Origin: Phocaeicola paurosaccharolyticus JCM 15092
GTDB taxonomy: Bacteria > Bacteroidota > Bacteroidia > Bacteroidales > Bacteroidaceae
DNA length: 64,000 nt
Reading direction: 5' to 3'
NCBI RefSeq assembly: GCF_000613805.1
Contig: NZ_BAJR01000014.1
Span: forward strand, 1-64,000
Below, in pieces: positions 9,443-18,800 of this stretch. Numbering within the stretch: the stretch's first letter is position 1; each line of letters opens with the position of its first letter. Under the pieces are notes generated by a model, which did not search any database, was not told the origin of the DNA, and saw nothing but the letters and a program-made list of their open reading frames with translations. The position numbers were made by a program, and so were the translations under genes.

Positions 9443-11050
9443 ATGATACAGGAATTCCAACTCAGAGTCTCACCCGATAAGAGTGTAAATGAAGATGTGG
9501 TTAAAGAATATGTGAGTCGTGAAAAAGGGATAGACATACGTACCATAAAAGCTTTACGCATCCTTAAAAGGAGTATAGACGCTCGTCAAAGAACAATATT
9601 TATCAATCTAACGGTTAGATTGTATATTAATGAACAACCTAAAGATGATGAATATGCTCATACCATATACCCTGATGTACATAACAAGCAACAGGCTATA
9701 GTAGTAGGTGCAGGTCCTGGCGGACTCTTTGCAGCGCTCAGACTTATAGAGCTGGGAATAAAACCTATAGTTGTAGAAAGAGGAAAGAACGTAAGAGAAC
9801 GTAAAAATGATATAGCCAACATAAGCCGTGAGCATAAGGTTGATTCGGAAAGTAATTACAGCTTTGGTGAAGGTGGTGCTGGCGCTTACTCTGATGGAAA
9901 ACTATATACAAGAAGCAAGAAGAGAGGCAATGTTGATAAAATTCTGAATGTATTCTGTCAACATGGAGCCAACACAAATATACTTGTTGATGCACACCCT
10001 CATATTGGAACCGACAAACTCCCCAGAGTTATAGAAGAGATGAGAAACACCATACTAAATGTTGGTGGTGAAGTGCATTTCCAAACTCGCATGGATTCGC
10101 TCATTATTGAGAACGGCACCGTAAAAGGTATCGAAACAAATAACGGAGAGAGATTTATGGGACCTGTGATATTGGCTACAGGACACTCTGCTCGTGATGT
10201 TTACAGATGGCTCCATGATAACAATGTAGATATTGAAGCTAAAGGTATTGCAGTAGGTGTACGTCTTGAACACCCATCAATGCTTATCGACCAGATACAG
10301 TACCATAATAGAAATGGAAGAGGCAAATATCTTCCCGCAGCAGAATATAGCTTTGTCACTCAGGTTGACGGACGTGGCGTATATAGCTTCTGCATGTGCC
10401 CCGGCGGAGTTGTTGTTCCTGCAGCAAGCGGATCTCATCAGATTGTTGTAAATGGAATGAGTCCAAGTCACCGTAATGGGAAATGGAGTAATTCAGGCAT
10501 GGTTGTCGAGATACGTCCTGAAGACTTGAATGATGATAGCATTAAAGAGATAATAAGTCATAACTCTGAGGAGGAGTTTGATTCAGAATCTCCACTTGCC
10601 ATGATGTATTTCCAGGAGGCTTTGGAAAGAGCTTGTTGGATTCAGGGAAATATGCGACAGACAGCCCCGGCGCAACGAATGTTAGACTTTACAAAGAAGA
10701 AGTTGAGTTACGACTTGCCACCATCATCATATTCTCCCGGATTGGTCTCTTCACCTCTACACTTTTGGATGCCTAAGTTCATAAGTGAACGACTAAGCAA
10801 AGGCTTCATACAGTTCGGAAAAATGTCAAACGGATTTCTTACAAATGATGCTGTTATGATTGGAGTAGAATCGAGAACATCTTCTCCAGTAAGGATATTA
10901 AGAGACAATGAGACTCTTCAACATATTAAGATTACCGGACTCTTCCCTTGCGGTGAAGGTGCCGGATATGCAGGAGGTATTGTATCTGCCGGTATTGATG
11001 GAGAGAGATGTGCAGAAGCTCTTGCTGATTATCTAGGAAACAAACAATAA
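9443..11050 (+). CDS. FAD-dependent dehydrogenase (COG2509-type)
   Basis: A 535-residue flavoprotein. An N-terminal domain of about 80 residues (IQEFQLRVSPDKSVNEDV) precedes the dinucleotide-binding motif VVGAGPGG at residues 87-94. The C-terminus has the second FAD motif PCGEGAGYAGGIVSAGIDG. The architecture matches the widespread uncharacterised FAD-dependent dehydrogenase family COG2509, whose substrate is unknown. No signal peptide is seen, so it is cytoplasmic. It starts 11 bp after the barrel gene and ends 7 bp before a LuxR-type regulator, so it is probably in the same transcript. Confidence 0.85.
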   Translation: MIQEFQLRVSPDKSVNEDVVKEYVSREKGIDIRTIKALRILKRSIDARQRTIFINLTVRLYINEQPKDDEYAHTIYPDVHNKQQAIVVGAGPGGLFAALRLIELGIKPIVVERGKNVRERKNDIANISREHKVDSESNYSFGEGGAGAYSDGKLYTRSKKRGNVDKILNVFCQHGANTNILVDAHPHIGTDKLPRVIEEMRNTILNVGGEVHFQTRMDSLIIENGTVKGIETNNGERFMGPVILATGHSARDVYRWLHDNNVDIEAKGIAVGVRLEHPSMLIDQIQYHNRNGRGKYLPAAEYSFVTQVDGRGVYSFCMCPGGVVVPAASGSHQIVVNGMSPSHRNGKWSNSGMVVEIRPEDLNDDSIKEIISHNSEEEFDSESPLAMMYFQEALERACWIQGNMRQTAPAQRMLDFTKKKLSYDLPPSSYSPGLVSSPLHFWMPKFISERLSKGFIQFGKMSNGFLTNDAVMIGVESRTSSPVRILRDNETLQHIKITGLFPCGEGAGYAGGIVSAGIDGERCAEALADYLGNKQ

Positions 11051-11057
11051 TTAATAT

Positions 11058-11657
11058 ATGCATAACATTTCACCCGAAATGGCCATAATTGATAGAAATA
11101 CACTGTCGTGTATAGGCCTGCAGACAATACTCGAAGAGATTATACCATCTGCAACAATACGAGTATTCAGCACATTCGACAAGTTCATATGTGACACACC
11201 CGACATGTATGCTCACTATTTTGTTTCATCACAGATCTATTTTGAACATACATCATTCTTCCTTGAGCGTTTTCCTAAAGCAATAGTTCTGGCTAACGGA
11301 GAGAACCTGCCTCAGTTAAAAGGTGTTCCTACAATGAATATTAACCAGAATGAGAAACAATTGATAAAGAGCTTACTCTCACTCCAAAAATATGGGCATA
11401 GTAACGAAACTATACCTAATCAGAATCATCCTGTTCATGAGAAAGATTCATTGGACCTATCTCCAAGAGAGATAGAGGTACTTGTGCTGATAACAAAAGG
11501 ACTCATCAACAAGGAAATAGCTGATAAACTGAACATTAGCCTTACCACTGTTATATCACACAGGAAAAATATTACTGAAAAACTTGGCTTAAAATCGGTT
11601 TCATCACTTACTGTTTATGCTATAATGAATGGCTATATTGAAGCAGACAGTATCTAA
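11058..11657 (+). CDS. LuxR/NarL-type transcription regulator with a degenerate receiver-like domain
   Basis: A 199-residue regulator. Residues about 134-195 are a clear LuxR-type helix-turn-helix (LSPREIEVLVLITKG, NKEIADKLNISLTTVISHRKNI). The first about 120 residues begin like a receiver (MAIIDRNTLSCIGLQTIL), but I see no convincing phospho-acceptor aspartate, so it may not be controlled by phosphorylation. It lies 7 bp after the FAD dehydrogenase and 74 bp before a TonB-dependent receptor, which is the natural candidate target. Confidence 0.85.
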   Translation: MHNISPEMAIIDRNTLSCIGLQTILEEIIPSATIRVFSTFDKFICDTPDMYAHYFVSSQIYFEHTSFFLERFPKAIVLANGENLPQLKGVPTMNINQNEKQLIKSLLSLQKYGHSNETIPNQNHPVHEKDSLDLSPREIEVLVLITKGLINKEIADKLNISLTTVISHRKNITEKLGLKSVSSLTVYAIMNGYIEADSI

Positions 11658-11731
11658 ATATCCTCATTAATTAGGATTGCATATATTTAAATGATATAGT
11701 TATTTTGCAGCTCAAATAAAAATGACTATAA

Positions 11732-14164
11732 ATGAAGAACAGATTTATTCCTGTATTACTCTTTGCTGCATCTACATCAATGTTTGCGGAGGATAAATAC
11801 ATCAACCCTGCAGACACAACAAAAGCTGTAGACATCGAAGAGGTGGTAGTGATTGCCTCACCAAAAGAGACCGGAAAGTTGAGAGAACTTCCTTCAAGCG
11901 TCTCACTTATCTCACAAAAACAAATGCAAGCACATCATGTGACATCTTTGAAAGATGCCAGTGTTTTATCGCCAAACTTCTACATGCCTGATTACGGCTC
12001 GAAACTTACATCTGCAATATATATTCGCGGTATCGGTTCAAGAATGAATACTCCAGCTATTGGACTATATGTTGATAACATACCATACCTCGACAAATCT
12101 GCTTTCGATTTTAATTTCTATGATATTGAGCGTATTGATATCCTACGTGGTCCTCAAGGTACACTATACGGACGTAACACAATGGGTGGACTTGTCAAAG
12201 TCAATACACGCTCTCCTTTCACATACAATGGAACTGACGTAAAACTTGGATATGCTACAAAGAATAACAGTCGTACAGCTTCTCTTAGCCACTATCACAG
12301 AGTTAGTGACAGATTTGCCTTCTCCGTAGGTGGATATTATGAGGGTTCCGACGGTTTCTTCCGTAACTCATATACAGGCAAGAAAATTGATAAATTAGAA
12401 GCCGGAGGAGGAAGAGCACGCGCTATATGGCTTCCAAAAGATAATATGAAATTGGATTTCTCTATATCATACGACTATAGCGATGAAGGTGGATATCCAT
12501 ACTTCTATTCAGGTCCTGTCAAAGGTTATGAACAGGCAAACGAGCAATATAAAGATTATGAAGGTAAAATAAGCTATAACCAGGATTGTACCTATAGAAG
12601 AGGTCTTCTCAATACAGGTCTTAACTTCGAGATACAATCAGACAAGTTTATCTTCAATGCTGTTACAGGTTACCAGAATCTTAGCGACCGTATGTTTATG
12701 GATCAGGACTTTTTGCCTATGAACATCTACACTCTGGAGCAGAGACAGAAGTTGAATAGCCTCACAGAAGAGATTACATTCAAAAGCAAGAACAACCGTC
12801 GCTGGCAATGGGTTAATGGAGCTTCTGCATTCTATCAATCGCTAAAGACATCAAGTCCGGTAGGATTTATGGAAGAAGGGGTGTCAAGCCTTATCGAAGA
12901 TAACATGAATCGCGTCTTCTCAATGATTAAGGCTAGTAACCCACGTGCTCCAAAGATGACTATGGACGTGCTTAACAACACTCTTATGATGAACAATGAT
13001 TTCAGCACTCCATCATTGAGCACAGCACTATTCCATCAGTCTACTTTCAATGATATCTTCGTCGAAGGACTCTCTTTCACAGCAGGGCTACGTCTGGAAT
13101 ATGAAAAACAGTGGATGAGATATGATGCATCAAGTTCTATAGATTTTGATTTCAACGTTGAGGTAAGCCCTACAATGAAATTCCCTATGAAGAATCTTAA
13201 TGCTGCTCCACGTATTGCAGGAAAGACAGGAACAGACTACTGGCAGTTACTACCTAAATTTGCTTTGAAATATGATTTATCAAAGAGTTCAAATATCTAC
13301 GCCAGTGTAACAAAAGGTTATCGCTCAGGAGGCTACAACATACAGATGTTCTCCGACCTTATACAAAAGGAAATGCAAACAGCTATGACTGGAGCAATTG
13401 TTAATGGAGTTCCAAATATTCAAGGTCTGCCAGCTAACATGGTACCAGTTGTTCAGAACATGATCAATACTAATGTACCCGCTGCAAAAGAGATAGATGT
13501 TAAGGGCACAACACTATACAAACCTGAATATAGCTGGAACTTTGAGGTAGGTTCACACTTTGACCTGTTCAATGGAAAGGTTAAAGCTGATGTTGCTGCA
13601 TTCCTTATGAACACACACGATCAGCAGATTGTAAAATTCGTTGAGAGTGGCCTCGGAAGAATAATGGTCAATGCAGGAAAGAGTCGCAGTATCGGTGCTG
13701 AGGCAGCTTTTATAGCAGCAATAACAAAGAGCCTCAACTTTAATGTGAACTATGGTTACACATACTCTACATTCAGAAAATATGATGGTGGCATAAACAG
13801 AGCCGGAGTTGAGATAGACTATACTGGCAACTATGTTCCATTCGTTCCTAAGCACACTCTTGCTATAGGAGGTGATTACACATTCTTCTTAAACGACAAC
13901 GCACTTAAGAACATCACTATAGGTGCGAACTATACAGGAGCAGGTAATATCTATTGGAGTGAGAGCAATGACCAGAGCCAGGATTTCGTAGGCTCACTAA
14001 ACGGATACTTATCATTAGGATTCAAGAACCTGAAAGTTGACTTCTGGGGAAGAAATCTTACTGACAAGAAATATACAACTTTCTACTTTGAAAGCATGAA
14101 CAGAGGATTCGAGCAATATAACAAACCAATACAATTCGGTGTTGATTTGAAATATCATTTCTAA
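11732..14164 (+). CDS. TonB-dependent outer-membrane receptor (siderophore/vitamin type)
   Basis: An 810-residue gated channel for energy-dependent import across the outer membrane. A signal peptide (about 19 residues) is followed by a TonB box-like EEVVVIAS near residue 32. The plug domain has YIRGIGSRMNTPAIGLYVDNIP and ILRGPQGTLYGRNTMGG. A long beta-barrel ends in the typical aromatic residue (DLKYHF). There is no carboxypeptidase-like N-terminal extension and no SusD partner, so it resembles iron-siderophore or cobalamin receptors more than SusC glycan transporters. The LuxR-type gene just upstream may control it. The ligand cannot be told from the sequence. Confidence 0.9.
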   Translation: MKNRFIPVLLFAASTSMFAEDKYINPADTTKAVDIEEVVVIASPKETGKLRELPSSVSLISQKQMQAHHVTSLKDASVLSPNFYMPDYGSKLTSAIYIRGIGSRMNTPAIGLYVDNIPYLDKSAFDFNFYDIERIDILRGPQGTLYGRNTMGGLVKVNTRSPFTYNGTDVKLGYATKNNSRTASLSHYHRVSDRFAFSVGGYYEGSDGFFRNSYTGKKIDKLEAGGGRARAIWLPKDNMKLDFSISYDYSDEGGYPYFYSGPVKGYEQANEQYKDYEGKISYNQDCTYRRGLLNTGLNFEIQSDKFIFNAVTGYQNLSDRMFMDQDFLPMNIYTLEQRQKLNSLTEEITFKSKNNRRWQWVNGASAFYQSLKTSSPVGFMEEGVSSLIEDNMNRVFSMIKASNPRAPKMTMDVLNNTLMMNNDFSTPSLSTALFHQSTFNDIFVEGLSFTAGLRLEYEKQWMRYDASSSIDFDFNVEVSPTMKFPMKNLNAAPRIAGKTGTDYWQLLPKFALKYDLSKSSNIYASVTKGYRSGGYNIQMFSDLIQKEMQTAMTGAIVNGVPNIQGLPANMVPVVQNMINTNVPAAKEIDVKGTTLYKPEYSWNFEVGSHFDLFNGKVKADVAAFLMNTHDQQIVKFVESGLGRIMVNAGKSRSIGAEAAFIAAITKSLNFNVNYGYTYSTFRKYDGGINRAGVEIDYTGNYVPFVPKHTLAIGGDYTFFLNDNALKNITIGANYTGAGNIYWSESNDQSQDFVGSLNGYLSLGFKNLKVDFWGRNLTDKKYTTFYFESMNRGFEQYNKPIQFGVDLKYHF

Positions 14165-14189
14165 TCTATATAAGCCTTTTTTACTATAT

Positions 14190-14228
14190 AATACAATCCG
14201 AAGAAATTTCGGATTGTATTTTTTTCTC
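14190..14228 (+). terminator. Terminator after the TonB-dependent receptor
   Basis: Near-perfect hairpin AATACAATCCGAA / TTCGGATTGTATT with a short loop, followed by a T run. A second, weaker hairpin (AGAGAA 14229-14234 / TTCTCT 14253-14258, then seven more Ts) follows at once, so termination is probably tandem. Confidence 0.85.
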
Positions 14229-14376
14229 AGAGAATATATGCCTACACATCTGTTCTCTTTTTTTTGCTGACTAATGCATAAAGAATTTTCCCAAAGGTTC
14301 TTTTCATTTATAACGGTCATAAACCAAGGCACTATTTTTGGAATGTGATTTAATGATAATAAAAAGCCATTTATAT

Positions 14377-15513
14377 TTATTTTATCCTAACCATATTATA
14401 ATCACCATGGTTGAGTGTAACAATCATGCCATGAAATAGAGATGTGCTTTCAATAGAATATTTGTTTATATAGTTCTCTATAAATTTGGCTGTCATTTGT
14501 TGGAAGTATTTCTGATCATTAGCAGATAACTCTCCTGTATTAATTTCCAAACAATCATTCTCCGGTATAAAGTCTTTATTACATGTCCAACCATAATTCA
14601 TATTATCAGAATGACGGGCACCAGAAATATAAAATCCATAGCCGCATTCGGTCTTGAGAACTCTGATATTAATTGCAGCAATGCCTTCAGGTGCCGAACT
14701 GTCAATTCCCTTCAGCCATGTATTGATAGCACGTTGCATGTATGACCAGCTTTTGATTAATGGCAACAGGCTAAATTTTGACAGAAGATATTCCATTTCG
14801 TCTAAAGATCTGGTTACATCATTTGTTGCCTTATGCTCCTTTGCATCAAAGACAGCAAACATAGCATAGTCCTGTAATTCCAAATGTCGACATGCCTCTT
14901 TTCCATTGCAATAGACTTTAAATGCACTAATGAATTCATCTCTAATGTAAGCGTTTTCATCGAACCACAATAAGCGAGTGCTTGGTTTAGGCGCATAATA
15001 TACACAAATAATGAAACATGCATGCTCTTTCTTCACATTACCATTTTGGCTTTTTTCAGGAAGATTTGTATAAGTCAACTCATATTCAATTCCATTTCTT
15101 TCAAAAGTGTAGCTTGTCGGTGAATAACAAATAATATTTGTTGCATCCGGTATATCGTTATCCAGAAGCTTCTTTATTCTTTTGGTTACAACTTTAGGAG
15201 CTATGAAGGAAAAATAATATGACAATGCCAAAAAAAATGGAAGAGTGAACATAATTGGAACGAATGAAACTGCTATAGCTGTTGTAAATAGAAATGTATC
15301 TGTATAATGTCCATTTACATAATGTGCAAAGAAAAAAGAGAGATAAATTAATATACAAACGATGAGAAGTGGCAATCCCCAAAAAGACGTTGTCTTTTTC
15401 CACCACATCCAAAGTGATGAATATAAAAGATAGTCGTGATTACTCATTACTTTGAGGCTTTGCTTGAAGCTTAGATTGTCTGCCTGAATATATGATGGAT
15501 GTGTTAAGTGCAT
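14377..15513 (-). CDS. Hypothetical membrane protein with two transmembrane segments
   Basis: A 378-residue protein I do not recognise. Residues about 46-68 and 74-104 are strongly hydrophobic and form two membrane spans separated by a short loop (AHYVNGHYTDT). The remaining roughly 270 residues form a soluble domain rich in aromatic and charged residues, with no catalytic motif I can name. The layout recalls small membrane-anchored sensors or assembly factors, but that is only an impression. It stands alone on the minus strand between a terminated receptor gene and a decayed GH51 fragment. Confidence 0.6.
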   Translation of the reverse strand: MHLTHPSYIQADNLSFKQSLKVMSNHDYLLYSSLWMWWKKTTSFWGLPLLIVCILIYLSFFFAHYVNGHYTDTFLFTTAIAVSFVPIMFTLPFFLALSYYFSFIAPKVVTKRIKKLLDNDIPDATNIICYSPTSYTFERNGIEYELTYTNLPEKSQNGNVKKEHACFIICVYYAPKPSTRLLWFDENAYIRDEFISAFKVYCNGKEACRHLELQDYAMFAVFDAKEHKATNDVTRSLDEMEYLLSKFSLLPLIKSWSYMQRAINTWLKGIDSSAPEGIAAINIRVLKTECGYGFYISGARHSDNMNYGWTCNKDFIPENDCLEINTGELSANDQKYFQQMTAKFIENYINKYSIESTSLFHGMIVTLNHGDYNMVRIK

Positions 15514-16067
15514 TGTTTTTTGTGTTTACTATATAATATTTATTTTTTCTATAAATCCTATAGAAAGTATCCGATACAAATTAAAGAAATAATGAGCAAA
15601 TATAATCTACCACATAGAGTAGATTTTGTAATCAGAGATGACATTCTAATTTTAAACAAAGATACCATACGGATTATACACATAATTGTAAAGGGGCTTT
15701 TCTTGTCCGAGTATATATAATACTCACATTGTTGTAGAATTGAGAAACTTTTATTGCATATCATAATCAATTTCACGTTCCACAACTGTGAATTATATAC
15801 TCCAAATCTGTAGAGTATTCACTCTTCAGTGAAGTTTATATAGTTTACAACTGTTAAGTGATAAATCATTTATAATGACATATTGTAAATTATATTAAAA
15901 AGAAGCATCTTTAATTTAATAAACAATCAAAGATTATTTATTTTAAACATCCTAGATTATTTTATTTAGTGATATGCCTAATGATAGAGACCATATTTTC
16001 ACACACTTAAAAATACAGGTACGACAGAAGGACAATTACTAATATTAATATAAATCTAAGATTTTAC
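15514..16067. other. 554-bp gene-free, AT-rich stretch with several inverted repeats
   Basis: No convincing reading frame. It holds a hairpin AATCTAC/GTAGATT (15604-15625), the palindrome GAGTAT-5 nt-ATACTC (15709-15725), and the same arms in reverse order, ATACTC-10 nt-GAGTAT (15797-15818). CTTCAGTGAAG, also a palindrome, lies near 15833. The stretch separates the orphan membrane protein from the GH51 remnant. Confidence 0.5.
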
Positions 16068-16340
16068 ATGAGAAAGACACTTTTATGCCTAAGGGTATCT
16101 ACACTGTTCTTTAGTTCTTACGGTAACAAATCCACACCGCAAGAACAAATTTTTATTAACTTACTTGAAAAATATGCTGTTCCTTATATGTATGGCATTT
16201 CCTCTGGAGAAATTAACCAAGCAGACAACGGCGCTCTCTATGCTGAGCTGATAAAGAGCAGATTTTCTGAAGGGTTAAAGATGCCTGAAGGGTATCATAC
16301 AGAAGTATACACACTATATCCAGTTAGACTTCGACTATAG
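16068..16340 (+). pseudogene. Remnant of a GH51 alpha-L-arabinofuranosidase (N-terminal fragment)
   Basis: A 90-codon frame. After a signal-like start, the segment MYGISSGEINQADNGALYAELIKSR resembles the GH51 N-terminal motif (usually YGIFFEEIN..GDGGLYAEL..NR), followed by MPEGY. GH51 enzymes are normally over 500 residues, and here the frame ends at once with no catalytic domain downstream. The key EE pair of the motif is altered to GE. I read it as a decayed gene left after deletion, lying 66 bp before an intact GH43 gene. The identification rests on about 35 residues. Confidence 0.55.
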
Positions 16341-16406
16341 CTTCCATACATTCTCTTACACCATTCTAAAATAATAAGATAATAATTAGATAATAAAAAT
16401 ATAAAG

Positions 16407-17768
16407 ATGAGTTTAAACAAATTAATTATGATGGCACTCACATTGGGAATGAGTGCATCTATGCAAGCACAGAACCCAATAATTCAGACAAGGTATACGG
16501 CCGATCCTGCTCCTATGGTAATAAATGATACACTATTTCTATATGTAGGATGCGATGAAGACAATGCTTCTCCTAAAGGTGGATATCTTATGAGGGAATA
16601 TCGTCTATATACAACAACCGACATGGTTAACTGGACCGACTGTGGTGCCCCTTTGAAAATAAGTGCTTTCAAATGGTCGGCAGGTGATGCCAGTGCAGCA
16701 CAATGTATTCAACGCAATGGAAAATTCTATTGGTATATCTCTTCTCAGAATAGAGTAAGTCCCGGATCTTCAATCGGTGTTGCAGTAGGCAACTCTCCAT
16801 ACGGACCATTTGATGATGCAATTGGACGTGGCTTAGTAACAAATAACATGACACTGCAAGCAAAACACTCTTGGGATGACCTTGATCCTACTGTTTTTAT
16901 AGATGATAAAGACCAGGCTTATCTTTGCTGGGGAAATGGAGCTTGTTATCAGGCAAAGCTTAATAAGGATATGATTTCACTTGACGGAGACATAAAAGCT
17001 TACGACATTAAAGACAAGACAGCATTCTATGGCAAATACACAGAGGCTCCATGGATTTATAAGCGCAAAAATCTATACTACATGATATATGCAGCGGAAT
17101 TTCCGGAGTCTATACATTATTCTACTGCAAAGAGAGCAGAAGGTCCATGGAAGGCAGGTGGCATAGTAATGCCATTAGAGGGAGGAAGCAGCACCAACCA
17201 TCCTGGAATTATAGATTATAAGGGCAACTCATACTTCTTCTACCATAATGATTCACTTCCGGGAGGACATAGTTTCTGTCGTTCTGTTTGTGTGGAACAA
17301 TTCAACTATAATGCAGATGGTACTATTCCACAAATGAAGATGACTAAAGGTATATCAAAAGGAGTAGGCACTCTTAACCCATATAAACGTACTGAAGCAG
17401 AGACTATAGCTTGGTCTGAAGGGTTGAAGAGTGTAGATGATAGTAAGGTTGGCGTATTTATAGGTTCAATACACGATGGTGATTATATAAAGGTAAAAGA
17501 TGTGCAGTTCGGAGAAAAAGGTGCATCTAAATTTACCGCCTCAGTATCGAGCAGATATTTCGGTGGAAAGATTGAACTAAGGTTAGATTCTAAAGAGGGA
17601 GAACTTATCGGTACACTAAACATTCCATATATAGGTGATTGGAATCAATGGAAAGAGTTGAGTACAGCTGTTAAAAGCAGCAAAGGGGTGCACGATCTCT
17701 ATCTGATATTCAAAGGTGGCACACCATACGAATTGTTCAGATTTGACTATTGGTCATTCTCAGAATAA
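16407..17768 (+). CDS. Secreted GH43 glycosidase with a C-terminal CBM6-like domain
   Basis: A 453-residue enzyme with a signal peptide ending at MQA-QNP. The five-bladed GH43 domain shows the three expected acidic positions: TADPAPM (general base Asp), LDPTVFIDD (middle Asp) and YTEAPWIYK (general acid Glu). From about residue 325, starting at YKRTEAETIAWSEG, comes a CBM6-like sugar-binding module ending in LFRFDYWSF. This combination usually acts on arabinoxylan or arabinose/xylose side chains in the periplasm or outside the cell. It follows the GH51 remnant, suggesting an old arabinoxylan locus. The exact substrate is not certain. Confidence 0.88.
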   Translation: MSLNKLIMMALTLGMSASMQAQNPIIQTRYTADPAPMVINDTLFLYVGCDEDNASPKGGYLMREYRLYTTTDMVNWTDCGAPLKISAFKWSAGDASAAQCIQRNGKFYWYISSQNRVSPGSSIGVAVGNSPYGPFDDAIGRGLVTNNMTLQAKHSWDDLDPTVFIDDKDQAYLCWGNGACYQAKLNKDMISLDGDIKAYDIKDKTAFYGKYTEAPWIYKRKNLYYMIYAAEFPESIHYSTAKRAEGPWKAGGIVMPLEGGSSTNHPGIIDYKGNSYFFYHNDSLPGGHSFCRSVCVEQFNYNADGTIPQMKMTKGISKGVGTLNPYKRTEAETIAWSEGLKSVDDSKVGVFIGSIHDGDYIKVKDVQFGEKGASKFTASVSSRYFGGKIELRLDSKEGELIGTLNIPYIGDWNQWKELSTAVKSSKGVHDLYLIFKGGTPYELFRFDYWSFSE

Positions 17769-17792
17769 TAGATATAGATAATACCAAATAAA

Positions 17793-17834
17793 AATGGCTA
17801 TAATCTTCAGTGCTTATCTGAAATTATAGCCATT
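17793..17834. terminator. Terminator between convergent genes
   Basis: Inverted repeat with 12-bp arms AATGGCTATAAT / ATTATAGCCATT. The minus-strand reading is followed by TTTTTATTT, so it clearly ends the minus-strand operon, and it may also stop transcripts from the GH43 gene. Confidence 0.75.
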
Positions 17835-17837
17835 CCC

Positions 17838-18800
17838 TTATTCATTAATTGCTCCGCAATGTGAGCATACTCCTTTTGATTTCATCTTCGCTCCACAGTT
17901 TCCACATGTATATTGGAACTTGGAACTCTTCTTTAACCTTGTATACGACCACCACCCATAAATTGGCAGACATATATATCCAATATAAAGGTATGTTGCA
18001 ACGCTGAAGAAGAGATAGAGAAGTATACAATATGACATCAATCCCAGCATATAGAAAAATATAGTCTCAATACGTGTCTGATGAATGATATCCTCTAAAG
18101 TAGCAATACCTACAAGTATTATCATCCAGAAATTTATCATAAAGAGAGAGATGATAAATGGCAGTTCAAATGGATTAAGAGATGGATTATAATAGAACTG
18201 CTGCCAGGTCTCCGGTACAAAATTCTGAATACTGACATAAATTGTTGCAGCTGATGCAATGAGGAATGATAGAAGAGCAGGGAAAAAGCTCTCAATATCA
18301 TTAAACCATGCCAGCTGTATTCTCTTTTTCTTTACAGCCCTTAAGGAATAAGCCACACCGAAAAAAGCTAAAATAACAAGGAATATTATTGTATGTGTAT
18401 TGCTGAAGAAATGTATGAACTGAGAGACTGAATCAAGAGGAACAACCTTGCGTAAGAGATCATTCTCTCTTACCCACCCTATTGCATCCTGGTCACGGGC
18501 AACCTTTACCCATACAGAGTCAACACTGTCGGCAGGCTGAATCATGAACTCGGCAACAACAACCTTATCACCCTTATAAACAGGTATGACATCAATAAGT
18601 GGTAGCTGCTGAAGCATGAGAGTATCTGATGTTACCTCAAAATTAGTATTAAGAGTATAATGCTTATGTATGAGATGATTTATTGAGTCGGCACTCTTCT
18701 CTGTCTGAGCCTCTTTAGGTAAGACAGGATGAGAATAATGACAACTGATAAGTGTAGTCATCAATATTATAATAGGCAATATATACTTAATTTTCTGCAT
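17838..18800 (-). CDS. Membrane lipoprotein with SH3-like domain, about five membrane spans and a zinc ribbon
   Basis: A 320-residue protein of unusual make-up. The N-terminus is a lipoprotein signal (LISC, Cys20). Residues about 50-115 form an SH3-like domain (PVYKGDKVVVAEFM, WVKVARDQDAIGWVREND) that would lie in the periplasm. About five hydrophobic spans follow (131-150, 170-190, 213-235, and about 244-284 as two). The C-terminus is a four-cysteine zinc ribbon (YTCGNCGAKM, GVCSHCGA) that would then be cytoplasmic. It overlaps the U32 peptidase gene by 14 bp. No function is known to me; envelope sensing is a possibility, not a call. Confidence 0.7.
   Translation of the reverse strand: MQKIKYILPIIILMTTLISCHYSHPVLPKEAQTEKSADSINHLIHKHYTLNTNFEVTSDTLMLQQLPLIDVIPVYKGDKVVVAEFMIQPADSVDSVWVKVARDQDAIGWVRENDLLRKVVPLDSVSQFIHFFSNTHTIIFLVILAFFGVAYSLRAVKKKRIQLAWFNDIESFFPALLSFLIASAATIYVSIQNFVPETWQQFYYNPSLNPFELPFIISLFMINFWMIILVGIATLEDIIHQTRIETIFFYMLGLMSYCILLYLFFSVATYLYIGYICLPIYGWWSYTRLKKSSKFQYTCGNCGAKMKSKGVCSHCGAINE

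Noticed and set aside
11732-14164. SusC-type glycan transporter
   Set aside because: No N-terminal carboxypeptidase-like domain and no SusD gene next to it.
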